Assembly (NCBI RefSeq): GCF_029504735.1
Contig: NZ_JAQFIP010000013.1
Span: 1-64,000, forward strand
Length of the DNA stretch: 64,000 bases
Reading direction: 5' to 3'
Origin: Ereboglobus sp. PH5-10
GTDB taxonomy: Bacteria > Verrucomicrobiota > Verrucomicrobiia > Opitutales > Opitutaceae
Shown: in pieces, positions 41,926-49,755 of the stretch
How positions within the stretch are numbered: the stretch's first letter is position 1
How the letters are laid out: each line of letters opens with the position of its first letter
Program-made: the position numbers and the translations under genes
The notes under the pieces: model-generated
The model's database searches: none
Told to the model about the DNA's origin: nothing
Seen by the model: only the letters and a program-made list of their open reading frames with translations

Positions 41926-43150
41926 GTTCCGCCGCCTTCCATAATCGCATGATCACTCGCGCCGCCTGCTTGGGTTGTCCGTCCGCGGTGAAAATGCCCA
42001 GATGACTTTCGAGGCCGATGTTCGGCCCCGAATCGAAATCGCCCTTCCACGCCTCGTCTTTCAGCGAAAAAACATAGCCGCCCGCGCCGCTTCCGGTGAA
42101 GTTGGACTCGATCTCGGCCCACATTTTTTCGAGCCACGCGGCCTGGAGTGCGCTGGTGTCGTTGCCGCGTCCGTCCATCGAGCTGCGTCCGAATTCAGAG
42201 AGCACGACGGGCATGGGCGCCGCGCGCGTCAGCGACTCCCAATCCTTGTATAATGCGCCGAAGCCGGGGCCGCGGTATATATTAAGCATGACCATGTCCA
42301 ATCCGGGGATGGCGCGGTATTCGAGCATTTCCGCCTCGCGTGGCAACTCGCCATGGACAACCGCGGTCGGTCGCGAACTCACGGCCTTCGCGTTTTTCAC
42401 CGCGTCGGCGAGGATGGCGAGCCACCTGCCTTTGTCGCCCCCAAACCACTCCGCGTATTTATAATTATACTCATTGCCAAACGCCCACGCGAGCACGGCG
42501 GGGTGCGAGGCAAAGGCTCTTATATATTCCATATAAAACGCCTCGCGATACACGCGCCCCGTGGCGTCGTCGCGGATACCCCCGACAATGTCGCGCGCGG
42601 AGTCGAAGCCGACGGTGACGGAGATCCCCGCCTCCGCCAGCTTGTCCAGCATGCGCTTGGTTTTTTCGTAATCGAGCTCGACTGTCTCCGCGCCCTCCTT
42701 GTAGGCGGCGAACGGCCTGAATGTCCGGATCGAGTTTGCGTGAATCGCCTTCAACAACTCCAAGTCGCGGTCGAGGTTTTCATAAAACGTGAGGCCGTTG
42801 GCATCGTTGGAGTAACACACGCCTTTTATTATATAATTCCCGGACGCGTTTTTATCATGATCGCGCGTGACGATTATTTTGCGACCGTCGATTTTTACGG
42901 ATGCGAAACCGTTCCCGGCGGAAGCCGTCGTCCGGTGCACGGTGACGATTTCGGAGCCTGTAATGGCTTTCGCGAGGGTGGGCGCAACGGAGGCGACAAC
43001 CAGAAGCGCAATACAAAGTGATGTTATTAGAATACGCGGAGCGACTGGGAGCGCCGGCTTCCAGCCGGCAGACGAAGTATCGCATCCTCTCATTGCTTTC
43101 GAATTTGCCGGCAAGATGCCGGCGCTCCCAGTCGCTGGCGCGTTTTTCAT
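41897..43150 (-). CDS. Exported clan GH-A glycoside hydrolase (GH2/GH5-like TIM barrel)
   Basis: A protein of 417 residues. A hydrophobic export signal ('ILITSLCIALLVVASVAPTLA') comes only after about 38 residues encoded by a palindromic repeat. The barrel starts 'KGVCYSNDANGLTFYENLDR'; catalytic acid/base Glu in 'WAFGNEYNYKY' (near 224) and nucleophile Glu in 'PVVLSEFGRSS' (near 317) fit a retaining clan GH-A enzyme. The exact family and substrate cannot be set from sequence alone. The start overlaps the stop of the repeat-protein gene (ATGA), so the two are co-translated. If the repeat is a late insertion, the original start lay nearer to the export signal. Confidence 0.85.
   Translation of the reverse strand: MKNAPATGSAGILPANSKAMRGCDTSSAGWKPALPVAPRILITSLCIALLVVASVAPTLAKAITGSEIVTVHRTTASAGNGFASVKIDGRKIIVTRDHDKNASGNYIIKGVCYSNDANGLTFYENLDRDLELLKAIHANSIRTFRPFAAYKEGAETVELDYEKTKRMLDKLAEAGISVTVGFDSARDIVGGIRDDATGRVYREAFYMEYIRAFASHPAVLAWAFGNEYNYKYAEWFGGDKGRWLAILADAVKNAKAVSSRPTAVVHGELPREAEMLEYRAIPGLDMVMLNIYRGPGFGALYKDWESLTRAAPMPVVLSEFGRSSMDGRGNDTSALQAAWLEKMWAEIESNFTGSGAGGYVFSLKDEAWKGDFDSGPNIGLESHLGIFTADGQPKQAARVIMRLWKAAEHEKELRGKN
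43041..43135. repeat. Paired palindromic (REP-like) element inside the 5' end of the glycosidase gene
   Basis: Arms 43041-43058 and 43118-43135 are perfect 18-bp reverse complements, each followed inward by a GCCGGC palindrome. It encodes residues resembling 'SAGILPA...GWKPALP', a string seen in many mis-extended proteins where such repeats are translated. Confidence 0.8.
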
Positions 43151-44634
43151 GATTCCTCCAAAACGGTCAGTTTTGTGAAGCGCGGATTGTTGTTGTTTCG
43201 TTTGTTGAGCGGCACGGGGAGATGACTCGTGCTCTCGCCAAAATCCACCGCGATCTCGCGAACCGCGCCGCCGTTGCCCAGCCCGACAAGCGCGCCCTCG
43301 AAATAGCGCGCGGTTTTGTTCAACGAAAATTTCGCGGTCTTTCCGCCCGGCGCGGCGTCCACGATTTTTTCGGAGTTCGATGCGTAGATTGTTTTCCCAT
43401 TTTCAAAAACCACGCGCAGCAGAAAACTCACGTCCTCGCCGGTGTTGAAGCACGACGCGCCATCAAAGTGCAGCCGCAGCGTCGTGTTTTTTCCCGACAG
43501 CCTCAGTCCGCGCGCGCCCGTGAAAACGGCCACGAGCCAATTCGGGCCGCCATAGTAGGCGGGCGCGACATACTCCCTCGTTTGCGCGCCGGCCGCCGGT
43601 TTGGCGGGTTGCGCTTGCGGCACGGCGGATGCGCCTTGCGCTCCCGCAACGGGAGAAATGTCCAGGCTGTTGAAGCGCACGTCGGCGGTGTTCTTTTTGT
43701 TGAGGCTCCACGTTCCGCGTCCGTAGGCCATCGTGGATTCGCCGAAGTCAACCGCCACTTCCTTCAGCTCGCCCAAGCCGTCCACGACCGCCTCGAAGCC
43801 GCCGCCCTTCCGCTCCATCACGGTGACGCCGCCCTTGCGACGCGCGACCTCGGCGCTGTTGCTAAGAAAAACCGTGCCGCCGGTCTTGAACACGAGACGG
43901 CAGAGAAAATTCTGCGCCTGCGCGCCGCCCCGATACACGGAGCCGCCGTCGAAGCCGAGCCTGACCGTCGCGCGCTTGCCCACGGTTTTTCCGCGCGCGC
44001 CGGGCCACGCGGCGACGGACCAATTCGCGCCGGCGTAGTAGGCCGGAATGCCGAAGGACAACGGCGCCCAATCCGAAACCGCGCCGCCATTGCCAGCCTC
44101 GCCGGCGGCGCTTGCGCCCTCGCGCGGGATGAACCGCAGCGACGTGAAGCGAGGATCGTTAGTGTTGCCCGGATTCAGTTCGCCGGCGGAGTAGTGCACC
44201 GTGCTCCGCCCGTAATCGACCGCCGCCTCCGCGAGCACGCCGCCGCCCGGAAGGATTCCCTCGAAAACGCGCTCCTTTTTTTGCATCAAAATCGCGCCGG
44301 CCTTCGACGCGGCGACCTCCGCGGAGTTTGTCAGAAAAACAAACCGTCCACCGATTCGCACGCGCAGCAGGAAGTTGGGGCCGGCGCCGGTGTTGTAGGG
44401 CGACACCGAGTCGAAGCCGAGCTGCACGATGGAACGGTCGATACGGCTTTTCTTCAACTGAATCGCGGGCCAGCCGGCGCTCTGCCAGTTGGCGCCCGCC
44501 CAGTTTTCGATGTCGGGAAAAGTGCTGTCGGTTTCCAGCGAGACGCCGTCATCGGCGCGGAGCACGCCGGCCAGGACAACCAGCGCAAACAGCGCGCGCA
44601 AAAAAACGCCGCGGACGGATGTGATTTTTTTCAT
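43147..44634 (-). CDS. Exported protein with three tandem copies of an unknown ~130-residue domain
   Basis: A protein of 495 residues with signal peptide ('GVFLRALFALVVLAGVLRAD'). Three units start near residues 42, 190 and 350, each with the pattern 'Y..ANW..A..PGARG', 'TVRLGFDG.S.Y', 'NFL.R..F..G...F.SNSAEV', 'F......L..VAVDFGEST' and 'N..N..RF.SL'. They are clearly related and probably beta-sandwiches. No known family is recognised. The gene overlaps the glycosidase gene by 4 bp, so a carbohydrate-binding role is a reasonable inference. Pro/Ala linkers separate the units. It is the first gene of the four-gene operon with the two-component system. Confidence 0.8.
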   Translation of the reverse strand: MKKITSVRGVFLRALFALVVLAGVLRADDGVSLETDSTFPDIENWAGANWQSAGWPAIQLKKSRIDRSIVQLGFDSVSPYNTGAGPNFLLRVRIGGRFVFLTNSAEVAASKAGAILMQKKERVFEGILPGGGVLAEAAVDYGRSTVHYSAGELNPGNTNDPRFTSLRFIPREGASAAGEAGNGGAVSDWAPLSFGIPAYYAGANWSVAAWPGARGKTVGKRATVRLGFDGGSVYRGGAQAQNFLCRLVFKTGGTVFLSNSAEVARRKGGVTVMERKGGGFEAVVDGLGELKEVAVDFGESTMAYGRGTWSLNKKNTADVRFNSLDISPVAGAQGASAVPQAQPAKPAAGAQTREYVAPAYYGGPNWLVAVFTGARGLRLSGKNTTLRLHFDGASCFNTGEDVSFLLRVVFENGKTIYASNSEKIVDAAPGGKTAKFSLNKTARYFEGALVGLGNGGAVREIAVDFGESTSHLPVPLNKRNNNNPRFTKLTVLEES

Positions 44635-44899
44635 GAGGAAGACTTTCTATGACGCATGGGTTTTCTCCAGTGTGAAAAGGCGGCGGGGCGAGGAGGCGGC
44701 CCTGCGCCATTCGACGCAAAAAGCGGGAACGCGCAAAGAATAAAACAAACGCCCGAAACGCACAACCGCCCCCACTCAATGATTTCTCAACGCTCCCGCC
44801 CCCGACGCCACGCCCGCATCCGCCCCACCCCGCCGAACGCGCTCCCCGCCCGCGGCGCGATTCATTTCGATAAAATAATCTTCCCCCCGTTCCAAGCCC

Positions 44900-45481
44900 G
44901 TGCCAAAACACACACCCGTGCCCGCCAAAATCAGCAAATCAAAAAAACAAACCACCGCCGCACGTGAAACAGAAAGCGGCCACGCGATCCACATCGCCAT
45001 CGAGCAACTCGCCAGGGCCATCGCCCAAAGGCATCCAGCCCGCGAAAAAATCCTCCTCCTCGGCATCGCCAACGGCGGCGTCACCCTCGCCCGCCGGCTC
45101 GCCGCCATGATCCCCGGCGCGCGCCCCGGCGTGCTCGACATCTCCTTCCACCGCGACGACATCGGCCGCCACCCCATCCCCAAGGAGTTCGCGCCCACGC
45201 ACATCCCCGGCGACGTCAACAACGCCACCGTCATCCTCGTTGACGACGTCCTCCAGTCCGGCCGCACCATCAACGCCGCCCTCAACGAAGTCTTCGACCA
45301 CGGACGCCCCGAACGCGTCGAACTCGCCGTGCTCGTTGACCGCGGCGACCGCCGCCTCCCCATCGCCGCCAACTACACCGGCATCCAGCTCGACGTCGGC
45401 GCCAACGAAAAAATCCGCACCCACATCGACCCCGCCGACCCCGCCCTCGACACCATTGAAATCCAAAACCTGAAAGCCTGA
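44900..45481 (+). CDS. pyrR: PyrR-like bifunctional pyr operon regulator/uracil phosphoribosyltransferase
   Basis: A protein of 193 residues (GTG start). The PRT fold is clear: 'EKILLLGIANGGVTLARRLA' and the PRPP loop 'VILVDDVLQSGRTI' (near 113-126), followed by 'RVELAVLVDRGDRRLPIAAN'. It has the usual PyrR length after a basic, low-complexity N-terminal 30-residue tail. PyrR proteins bind pyr mRNA leaders and sense UMP; the first place in the operon (pyrR, pyrB, pyrC) supports the call. The last codons lie in an inverted repeat shared with the pyrB leader (45470-45554), which might be its control point. Confidence 0.9.
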   Translation: MPKHTPVPAKISKSKKQTTAARETESGHAIHIAIEQLARAIAQRHPAREKILLLGIANGGVTLARRLAAMIPGARPGVLDISFHRDDIGRHPIPKEFAPTHIPGDVNNATVILVDDVLQSGRTINAALNEVFDHGRPERVELAVLVDRGDRRLPIAANYTGIQLDVGANEKIRTHIDPADPALDTIEIQNLKA

Positions 45482-45554
45482 AGGCTGAAAAATTACCCAA
45501 ACATCAACAAACTCACAACTGCCGAAGTTCTGATTTCAGCCTTCAGGCTTTCAG
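45470..45554. repeat. 21-bp perfect inverted repeat between pyrR and pyrB
   Basis: Arms 45470-45490 and 45534-45554 are exact reverse complements (CTGAAAGCCTGAAGGCTGAAA). It may be a repetitive genomic element or an RNA hairpin controlling pyrB. Confidence 0.75.
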
Positions 45555-45576
45555 CCCTTCAGCCCTTTTCACCACC

Positions 45577-46524
45577 ATGCCCTGGACACGCAAAGACCTC
45601 ATCACGCTCGAGGAACTCTCCCTCGACGAAATCGACCAAATCCACGCCACCGCCGCCGCCTTCAAAAAAATCCTCGGACGCAGCGTGAAAAAAGTCCCCG
45701 CCCTGCGCGGCAAGACCATCGTCAACCTCTTCCTCGAACCGAGCACGCGCACCCGCATCTCGTTCGACATCGCCGCCAAGCGACTCAGCGCCGACGTCAT
45801 CAGCTTCGACGCCTCCGCCAGCTCCACCACCAAGGGCGAATCCCTCCGCGACACCGCCGAAAACATCCGCGCCCTCGGGGCCGACATGATTGTCCTGCGC
45901 CACGCCGCCTCCGGCTCGCCCCTCTACCTCTCCAAACTCCTCGACATCCCCGTCATCAACGCCGGCGACGGCGCGCACGCCCACCCCACGCAAGGCCTCC
46001 TCGACACCTTCACCATGCGCGAGCACCTCGGCTCGCTCAAAGGCCGAAAAATCGTCATCCTCGGCGACATCCTCTTTAGCCGCGTCGCCCGCTCCAACAT
46101 CCACGCGCTGAAAAAATTCGGCGCCGACGTCACCCTCTGCGGCCCCTCGACCCTCGTCCCGCGTCACCTCACCGCCCTCGGCGTGACGGTCTCGCACGAC
46201 CTCCGCGGCGCCCTCGCCGGCGCGGACGTTGTCATGCTCCTGCGCATCCAGCACGAACGCCAAAGCGCGAACCACTTCCCCTCGCTCGGCGAATACACGA
46301 GCATGTTTGGCCTCAACAAAACCCGCGCTTCGTGGCTGAACCCCAAGGCGCTCATCATGCACCCCGGCCCGATCAACCGCGGCGTCGAAATCGACAACGA
46401 CCTCGCCGACGGCCCCAACAGCGTGATCCTCGAACAAGTCACCAACGGCATCGCGGTGCGCATGGCGGTGCTCTATCTCTGCTCCGGAGGCCAGCCGGAA
46501 AACGTGATCGCCAGCTCCGATTAG
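45577..46524 (+). CDS. pyrB: Aspartate carbamoyltransferase catalytic subunit
   Basis: Joins aspartate and carbamoyl phosphate in pyrimidine synthesis. The protein has 315 residues, full length. The carbamoyl-phosphate motif 'EPSTRTRISFD' (near 54-64), 'HPTQGLLD' (near 137) and 'MHPGPINRG' near the C-terminus are all present. No pyrI regulatory gene is seen nearby, so the enzyme is probably of the type that works without it or with dihydroorotase. Between pyrR and pyrC on the plus strand. Confidence 0.96.
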   Translation: MPWTRKDLITLEELSLDEIDQIHATAAAFKKILGRSVKKVPALRGKTIVNLFLEPSTRTRISFDIAAKRLSADVISFDASASSTTKGESLRDTAENIRALGADMIVLRHAASGSPLYLSKLLDIPVINAGDGAHAHPTQGLLDTFTMREHLGSLKGRKIVILGDILFSRVARSNIHALKKFGADVTLCGPSTLVPRHLTALGVTVSHDLRGALAGADVVMLLRIQHERQSANHFPSLGEYTSMFGLNKTRASWLNPKALIMHPGPINRGVEIDNDLADGPNSVILEQVTNGIAVRMAVLYLCSGGQPENVIASSD

Positions 46525-46526
46525 AA

Positions 46527-46637
46527 AATTTTCGATTTTCGATTCTCGATTTTCGATTGGGAGCTTCCGCTCCGTTTTGAATTTTGAACACGCGCGGTAG
46601 CGCGCAATCGAAAATCGAGAATCCAAAATCGAAAATC
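46527..46637. repeat. Large interrupted inverted repeat between pyrB and pyrC
   Basis: Arms 46527-46559 and 46605-46637 pair at 31 of 33 positions (built from repeated TTTTCGATT units). The loop holds two more small hairpins (GGAGC...GCTCC and CGCGC...GCGCG). Resembles a genomic palindromic repeat element. Confidence 0.75.
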
Positions 46638-46693
46638 CTTCCTCCCCGCCTCTCCCTCCAACGCCCACCAACCACTTTCAAACCACCATCACA

Positions 46694-47986
46694 ATGACAC
46701 CCATTTGGATTCACAGCGCCCGCATCATCGACCCGGCAACCAAACGCGACGCCATCGGCGACCTCTACGTCAACGACGCCGGCAAAATCGTCCCCGCCCT
46801 CTCCGCCGCCGCGAAAAAACGCGCGCGCAAAATCGACGCCACCGGCCTCGTCGCCTGCCCCGGCCTCGTCGATGTCCACGTCCACTTCCGCGAGCCCGGC
46901 CAGACGCACAAGGAAACCATCGCCACCGGCAGCCGCGCCGCCGCCGCGGGCGGATTCACCACCGTCGTCTGCATGCCAAACACATCGCCCGTCGCCGACA
47001 ACGCCGGCACCATCCAGGCGATCAAGGATGCCGCCGACCGCGACGCCGTCGTGCGCGTTTATCCCACCGGCTGCATCACCACAGGCATGAAAGGCCAGGC
47101 CCTCGCCCCCATCGGCTCGCTCAAGCGCGCCGGAGTCGTCGCCATCACCGACGACGGCGACTGCGTGCAATCCAACGCCCTCATGCGCTCCGCCGTCGAA
47201 TACGCCAAAATGTTCGACCTCCCCGTCATGGACCATTGCCAGGACCACTCCCTCACGCAAGGCGCCGTGATGAACGAAGGCGTCATGTCCAGCCGCCTCG
47301 GACTGCGCGGCTGGCCCAACGCCGCCGAGGACATCATCGTCTCGCGCAACGTCATCCTCTCCTCCTACACCGGCGCGCACATCCACTGCCAGCACATCTC
47401 TTCGAAATACTCCGTCGAACTCATCCGCCGCGCCAAGGCGCGCGGCACCCGCATCACCGCCGAGGCCACCCCGCACCACATCGCGCTCACCGACGCCGCC
47501 CTCGAGCACTACGACACCCACTACAAAATGAACCCGCCCGTCCGCACCGAGGAGGACCGCCTCGCCATAATCGAAGGCCTGCGCGACGGCGCCATCGACA
47601 TCATCGCCACCGACCACGCCCCGCACACCGACTACGAAAAAGACCGCGAATTTGACAATGCGCCCAACGGCATCCTCGGCTTGGAAACCTCGCTTCCCGT
47701 CACGCTCGACATCCTCGTGCGCCAGTCGAAGTTCAAGCTCCCCCACGTCATCGACCTGATGACAAGAAAACCCGCCCAACTCTTGAATCTGGAGGCCGGC
47801 ACCCTCGCCGAAGGCGCGAATGCCGACATCTGCCTCTTTGACCCGAAGGAAAAATGGCTCTACGACGCGAAAAAAGGCCAAAGCAAGTCCGCCAATTCCC
47901 CCTGGTCCGGCCAAACCCTCACCGCCCGAGTGAAACACACCATCGTCGGCGGCAAAGTGGTGTTTGAGAACGGGAAAATAAAGTAG
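46694..47986 (+). CDS. pyrC: Dihydroorotase
   Basis: Cyclises carbamoyl aspartate to dihydroorotate. The protein has 430 residues, the length of class I (type III-like) dihydroorotases. Metal-binding 'DVHVHFREPGQTHKE' (near 58-72), 'VMDHCQDHSL', 'GAHIHCQHIS' and 'IIATDHAPH' are visible. It follows pyrB after a 169-bp gap filled with an inverted repeat. A long open frame on the opposite strand is a shadow of this gene. Confidence 0.95.
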   Translation: MTPIWIHSARIIDPATKRDAIGDLYVNDAGKIVPALSAAAKKRARKIDATGLVACPGLVDVHVHFREPGQTHKETIATGSRAAAAGGFTTVVCMPNTSPVADNAGTIQAIKDAADRDAVVRVYPTGCITTGMKGQALAPIGSLKRAGVVAITDDGDCVQSNALMRSAVEYAKMFDLPVMDHCQDHSLTQGAVMNEGVMSSRLGLRGWPNAAEDIIVSRNVILSSYTGAHIHCQHISSKYSVELIRRAKARGTRITAEATPHHIALTDAALEHYDTHYKMNPPVRTEEDRLAIIEGLRDGAIDIIATDHAPHTDYEKDREFDNAPNGILGLETSLPVTLDILVRQSKFKLPHVIDLMTRKPAQLLNLEAGTLAEGANADICLFDPKEKWLYDAKKGQSKSANSPWSGQTLTARVKHTIVGGKVVFENGKIK

Positions 47987-48015
47987 CACAGACGCTCTCT
48001 CTGCAAACATCCCTA

Positions 48016-48531
48016 ATGAAATTTCAATATACTCCAACGTTTGCAGACTACCGGATGCTTAATAAATGGCACCTTTCAAAAATTAGAGAACTCAAAATAT
48101 TACGACTGCTGGCCATTCTTTTATTTTTGTATTACTGTGCATCTCCCATTCTGCGCCCAAGTCATCCGAACGACACAACACTGGATATCTATTTATCCAA
48201 TTGGCTGTTACTATTATTGCCATTGCTTATATTTTCTCTATTTTTCAGTTCGTTTTTTTTAGTAAGAAAAAAATGGAACACTCTCGCGGAAATCCGATGT
48301 GAAAAATCATACGAGATTTCCGAAAATGACATTCATGTTACAGGCGCAGGTTTTGAAGGACGACTCGAATGGCAACATATCGCATCTGCGGAATACCACA
48401 AAGGATGGTTCTTTCTTATGACAAATCAAAGGACCTATTATTTCTTCCCAGCCTCCATTGTTCCAAACACAAATACCTTGATTGCCTTGCTATCCCAAAA
48501 AGTCGCCAAAACTAAGGGCTTTCCAAAGTAA
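48016..48531 (+). CDS. YcxB-like membrane protein
   Basis: A protein of 171 residues with two membrane helices ('ILRLLAILLFLYYCASPIL' and 'NWLLLLLPLLIFSLFFSSFF'), then a soluble C-terminal domain ('AEIRCEKSYEISENDIHVTG', 'GRLEWQHIASAEYHKGWFFL', 'YYFFPASIV') that has the YcxB-like pattern found in Bacillus and many other bacteria. The function is not known. AT-rich relative to pyrC, so perhaps a later arrival. It lies 29 bp after pyrC but is likely separate. Confidence 0.8.
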   Translation: MKFQYTPTFADYRMLNKWHLSKIRELKILRLLAILLFLYYCASPILRPSHPNDTTLDIYLSNWLLLLLPLLIFSLFFSSFFLVRKKWNTLAEIRCEKSYEISENDIHVTGAGFEGRLEWQHIASAEYHKGWFFLMTNQRTYYFFPASIVPNTNTLIALLSQKVAKTKGFPK

Positions 48532-48636
48532 GAATCGAATGGTTGTCATGATACGTGCGTAAGCTCTAAAATCATCCCTCTTTCTCCACACGAGCACCCC
48601 ATCCCAAAAATCTTTGATCAACAACAAAACCTCCGC

Positions 48637-48878
48637 ATGAACTTCGACGCCCTCATCAAAAGCATCGCGGACATCCACCGGCAAACCCACGCAAGCGCGA
48701 CAAAAGCCGTCAACACCGCGCTGACGATGCGAAACTGGCTGATCGGCGCACATGCATTCAGGAATTTGAATTGCATGGCGAGGATCGCGCCACTTATGGC
48801 GACACATATACTTACGACCACGATGTGCCATTGGTTTACAATCTCGAAACGCTCTTACGTTTGGCTCAAACAAACTAA
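48637..48878 (+). pseudogene. DUF1016/YhcG-like (PDDEXK family) N-terminal remnant, frameshifted
   Basis: The first 38 residues ('ALIKSIADIHRQTHASATKA', 'VNTALTMRNWLIG') match the N-terminus of DUF1016/YhcG-type proteins. A frameshift occurs near 48755; in the shifted frame 'IQEFELHGEDRATYGDT' continues the same family, and the frame stops at 48878. The remaining catalytic nuclease domain is absent. It is therefore a broken remnant of an accessory gene. Confidence 0.7.
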
Positions 48879-48961
48879 AAAACAGCAGAAAAGCTCAGGT
48901 TGGGTTTCCCTTCTCCACTCTCCATCAATTTTTTGCATTCACCACTGAACAATTCCTAAAA

Positions 48962-49129
48962 CAATGCCACCAATGCGCCGAACCTGAAAACAAGCCGCCG
49001 CAGATCATCATTTACGAAACGGACGACAAGATCGCCAAGGTCAGCGTCCGCCTCCCGGCGCCCCCAAACATCATTTTTACACTGGCGGCGTCTGCCTCGG
49101 GTGATTCGAAAATGTTCAAAATTAAATAG
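48962..49129 (+). pseudogene. Possible RhuM-family N-terminal fragment
   Basis: An open stretch without start codon encodes 'PPQIIIYETDDKIAKVSVRL', like the beginning of RhuM/virulence-type proteins ('..IVIYQT.DG...I.VRL..'), after which similarity is lost. Together with the DUF1016 remnant it marks a decayed accessory patch. Confidence 0.4.
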
Positions 49130-49198
49130 CCTTTTTTCGGCATATTTTGGTTTCCCTTCAGGGAAAAGTGTGCTTCCTTGCTGGCGTAACCACACACG

Positions 49199-49600
49199 AT
49201 GAAAAAACAAAACGTTCCCTCATCGGCCAGCGACAATAACAAGCTTATTGTTCGCGGAGTGCATCTCGACCTAACCGACGCTCTCAGGGCTTTCATTGAA
49301 AGCAAATGTGAAAGGCTCCTGCGTCACCAAGCCCGGATCATCCGAATACGCGTCGACTTGGAATACGACAAGTTACGAAAAGGGAAACCCAAGTTTCTTG
49401 CGAAGGGGCTCATCGAAATTAGCGGTCCGGACATGGTTGTCACCATGGAAAGCGATGACGCCTACAAGGCCATTGATTTGATGTCGCAGAAGCTGGACCG
49501 CCTTCTGCGCGTGCGCGCCAGTGCCATGAAGAAAAAGAAACTTCACCCGCGCTCCGTTGATCTCGAGGCGGAACTACCCAAAGTGTCCGCGACAGCCTGA
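49199..49600 (+). CDS. Ribosome hibernation promoting factor / RaiA family
   Basis: A protein of 133 residues, the short HPF/YfiA class. Family pattern: 'LIVRGVHLDLTDALRAFIES', 'RIIRIRVDLEYDK', 'KGLIEISGPDMVVTMESDDA', 'YKAIDLMSQKLDRLLR'. It binds the 30S subunit in stationary phase and blocks translation or promotes ribosome dimers. Followed by a strong terminator (49630-49662). Confidence 0.9.
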   Translation: MKKQNVPSSASDNNKLIVRGVHLDLTDALRAFIESKCERLLRHQARIIRIRVDLEYDKLRKGKPKFLAKGLIEISGPDMVVTMESDDAYKAIDLMSQKLDRLLRVRASAMKKKKLHPRSVDLEAELPKVSATA

Positions 49601-49629
49601 GCCATCGTAAAGCCAATCAACAATAACCG

Positions 49630-49662
49630 AAAAAGCCGGATTCCTCGCGGGTCCGGCTTTTT
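49630..49662 (+). terminator. Terminator after the hibernation factor gene
   Basis: Stem AAAAAGCCGGA/TCCGGCTTTTT with an 11-nt loop and a T-run. Confidence 0.9.
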
Positions 49663-49755
49663 CATGCGCGGCCCCCTCGTCATGCGATTTTTCTTTGCGC
49701 GATTTCCTTCTTGGTTTTGCACCGGCAGGCGGCCAAGTTAGACATCCTACAAATC

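Noticed and set aside
43222-44652. Long plus-strand open frame opposite the triple-repeat protein.
   Set aside because: Arg/His-rich shadow of a high-GC gene; the minus-strand frame has signal peptide and repeated domains.
46439-48037. Long minus-strand open frame opposite pyrC.
   Set aside because: Gly/Asp/Val-rich antisense shadow without motifs; pyrC is unmistakable on the plus strand.
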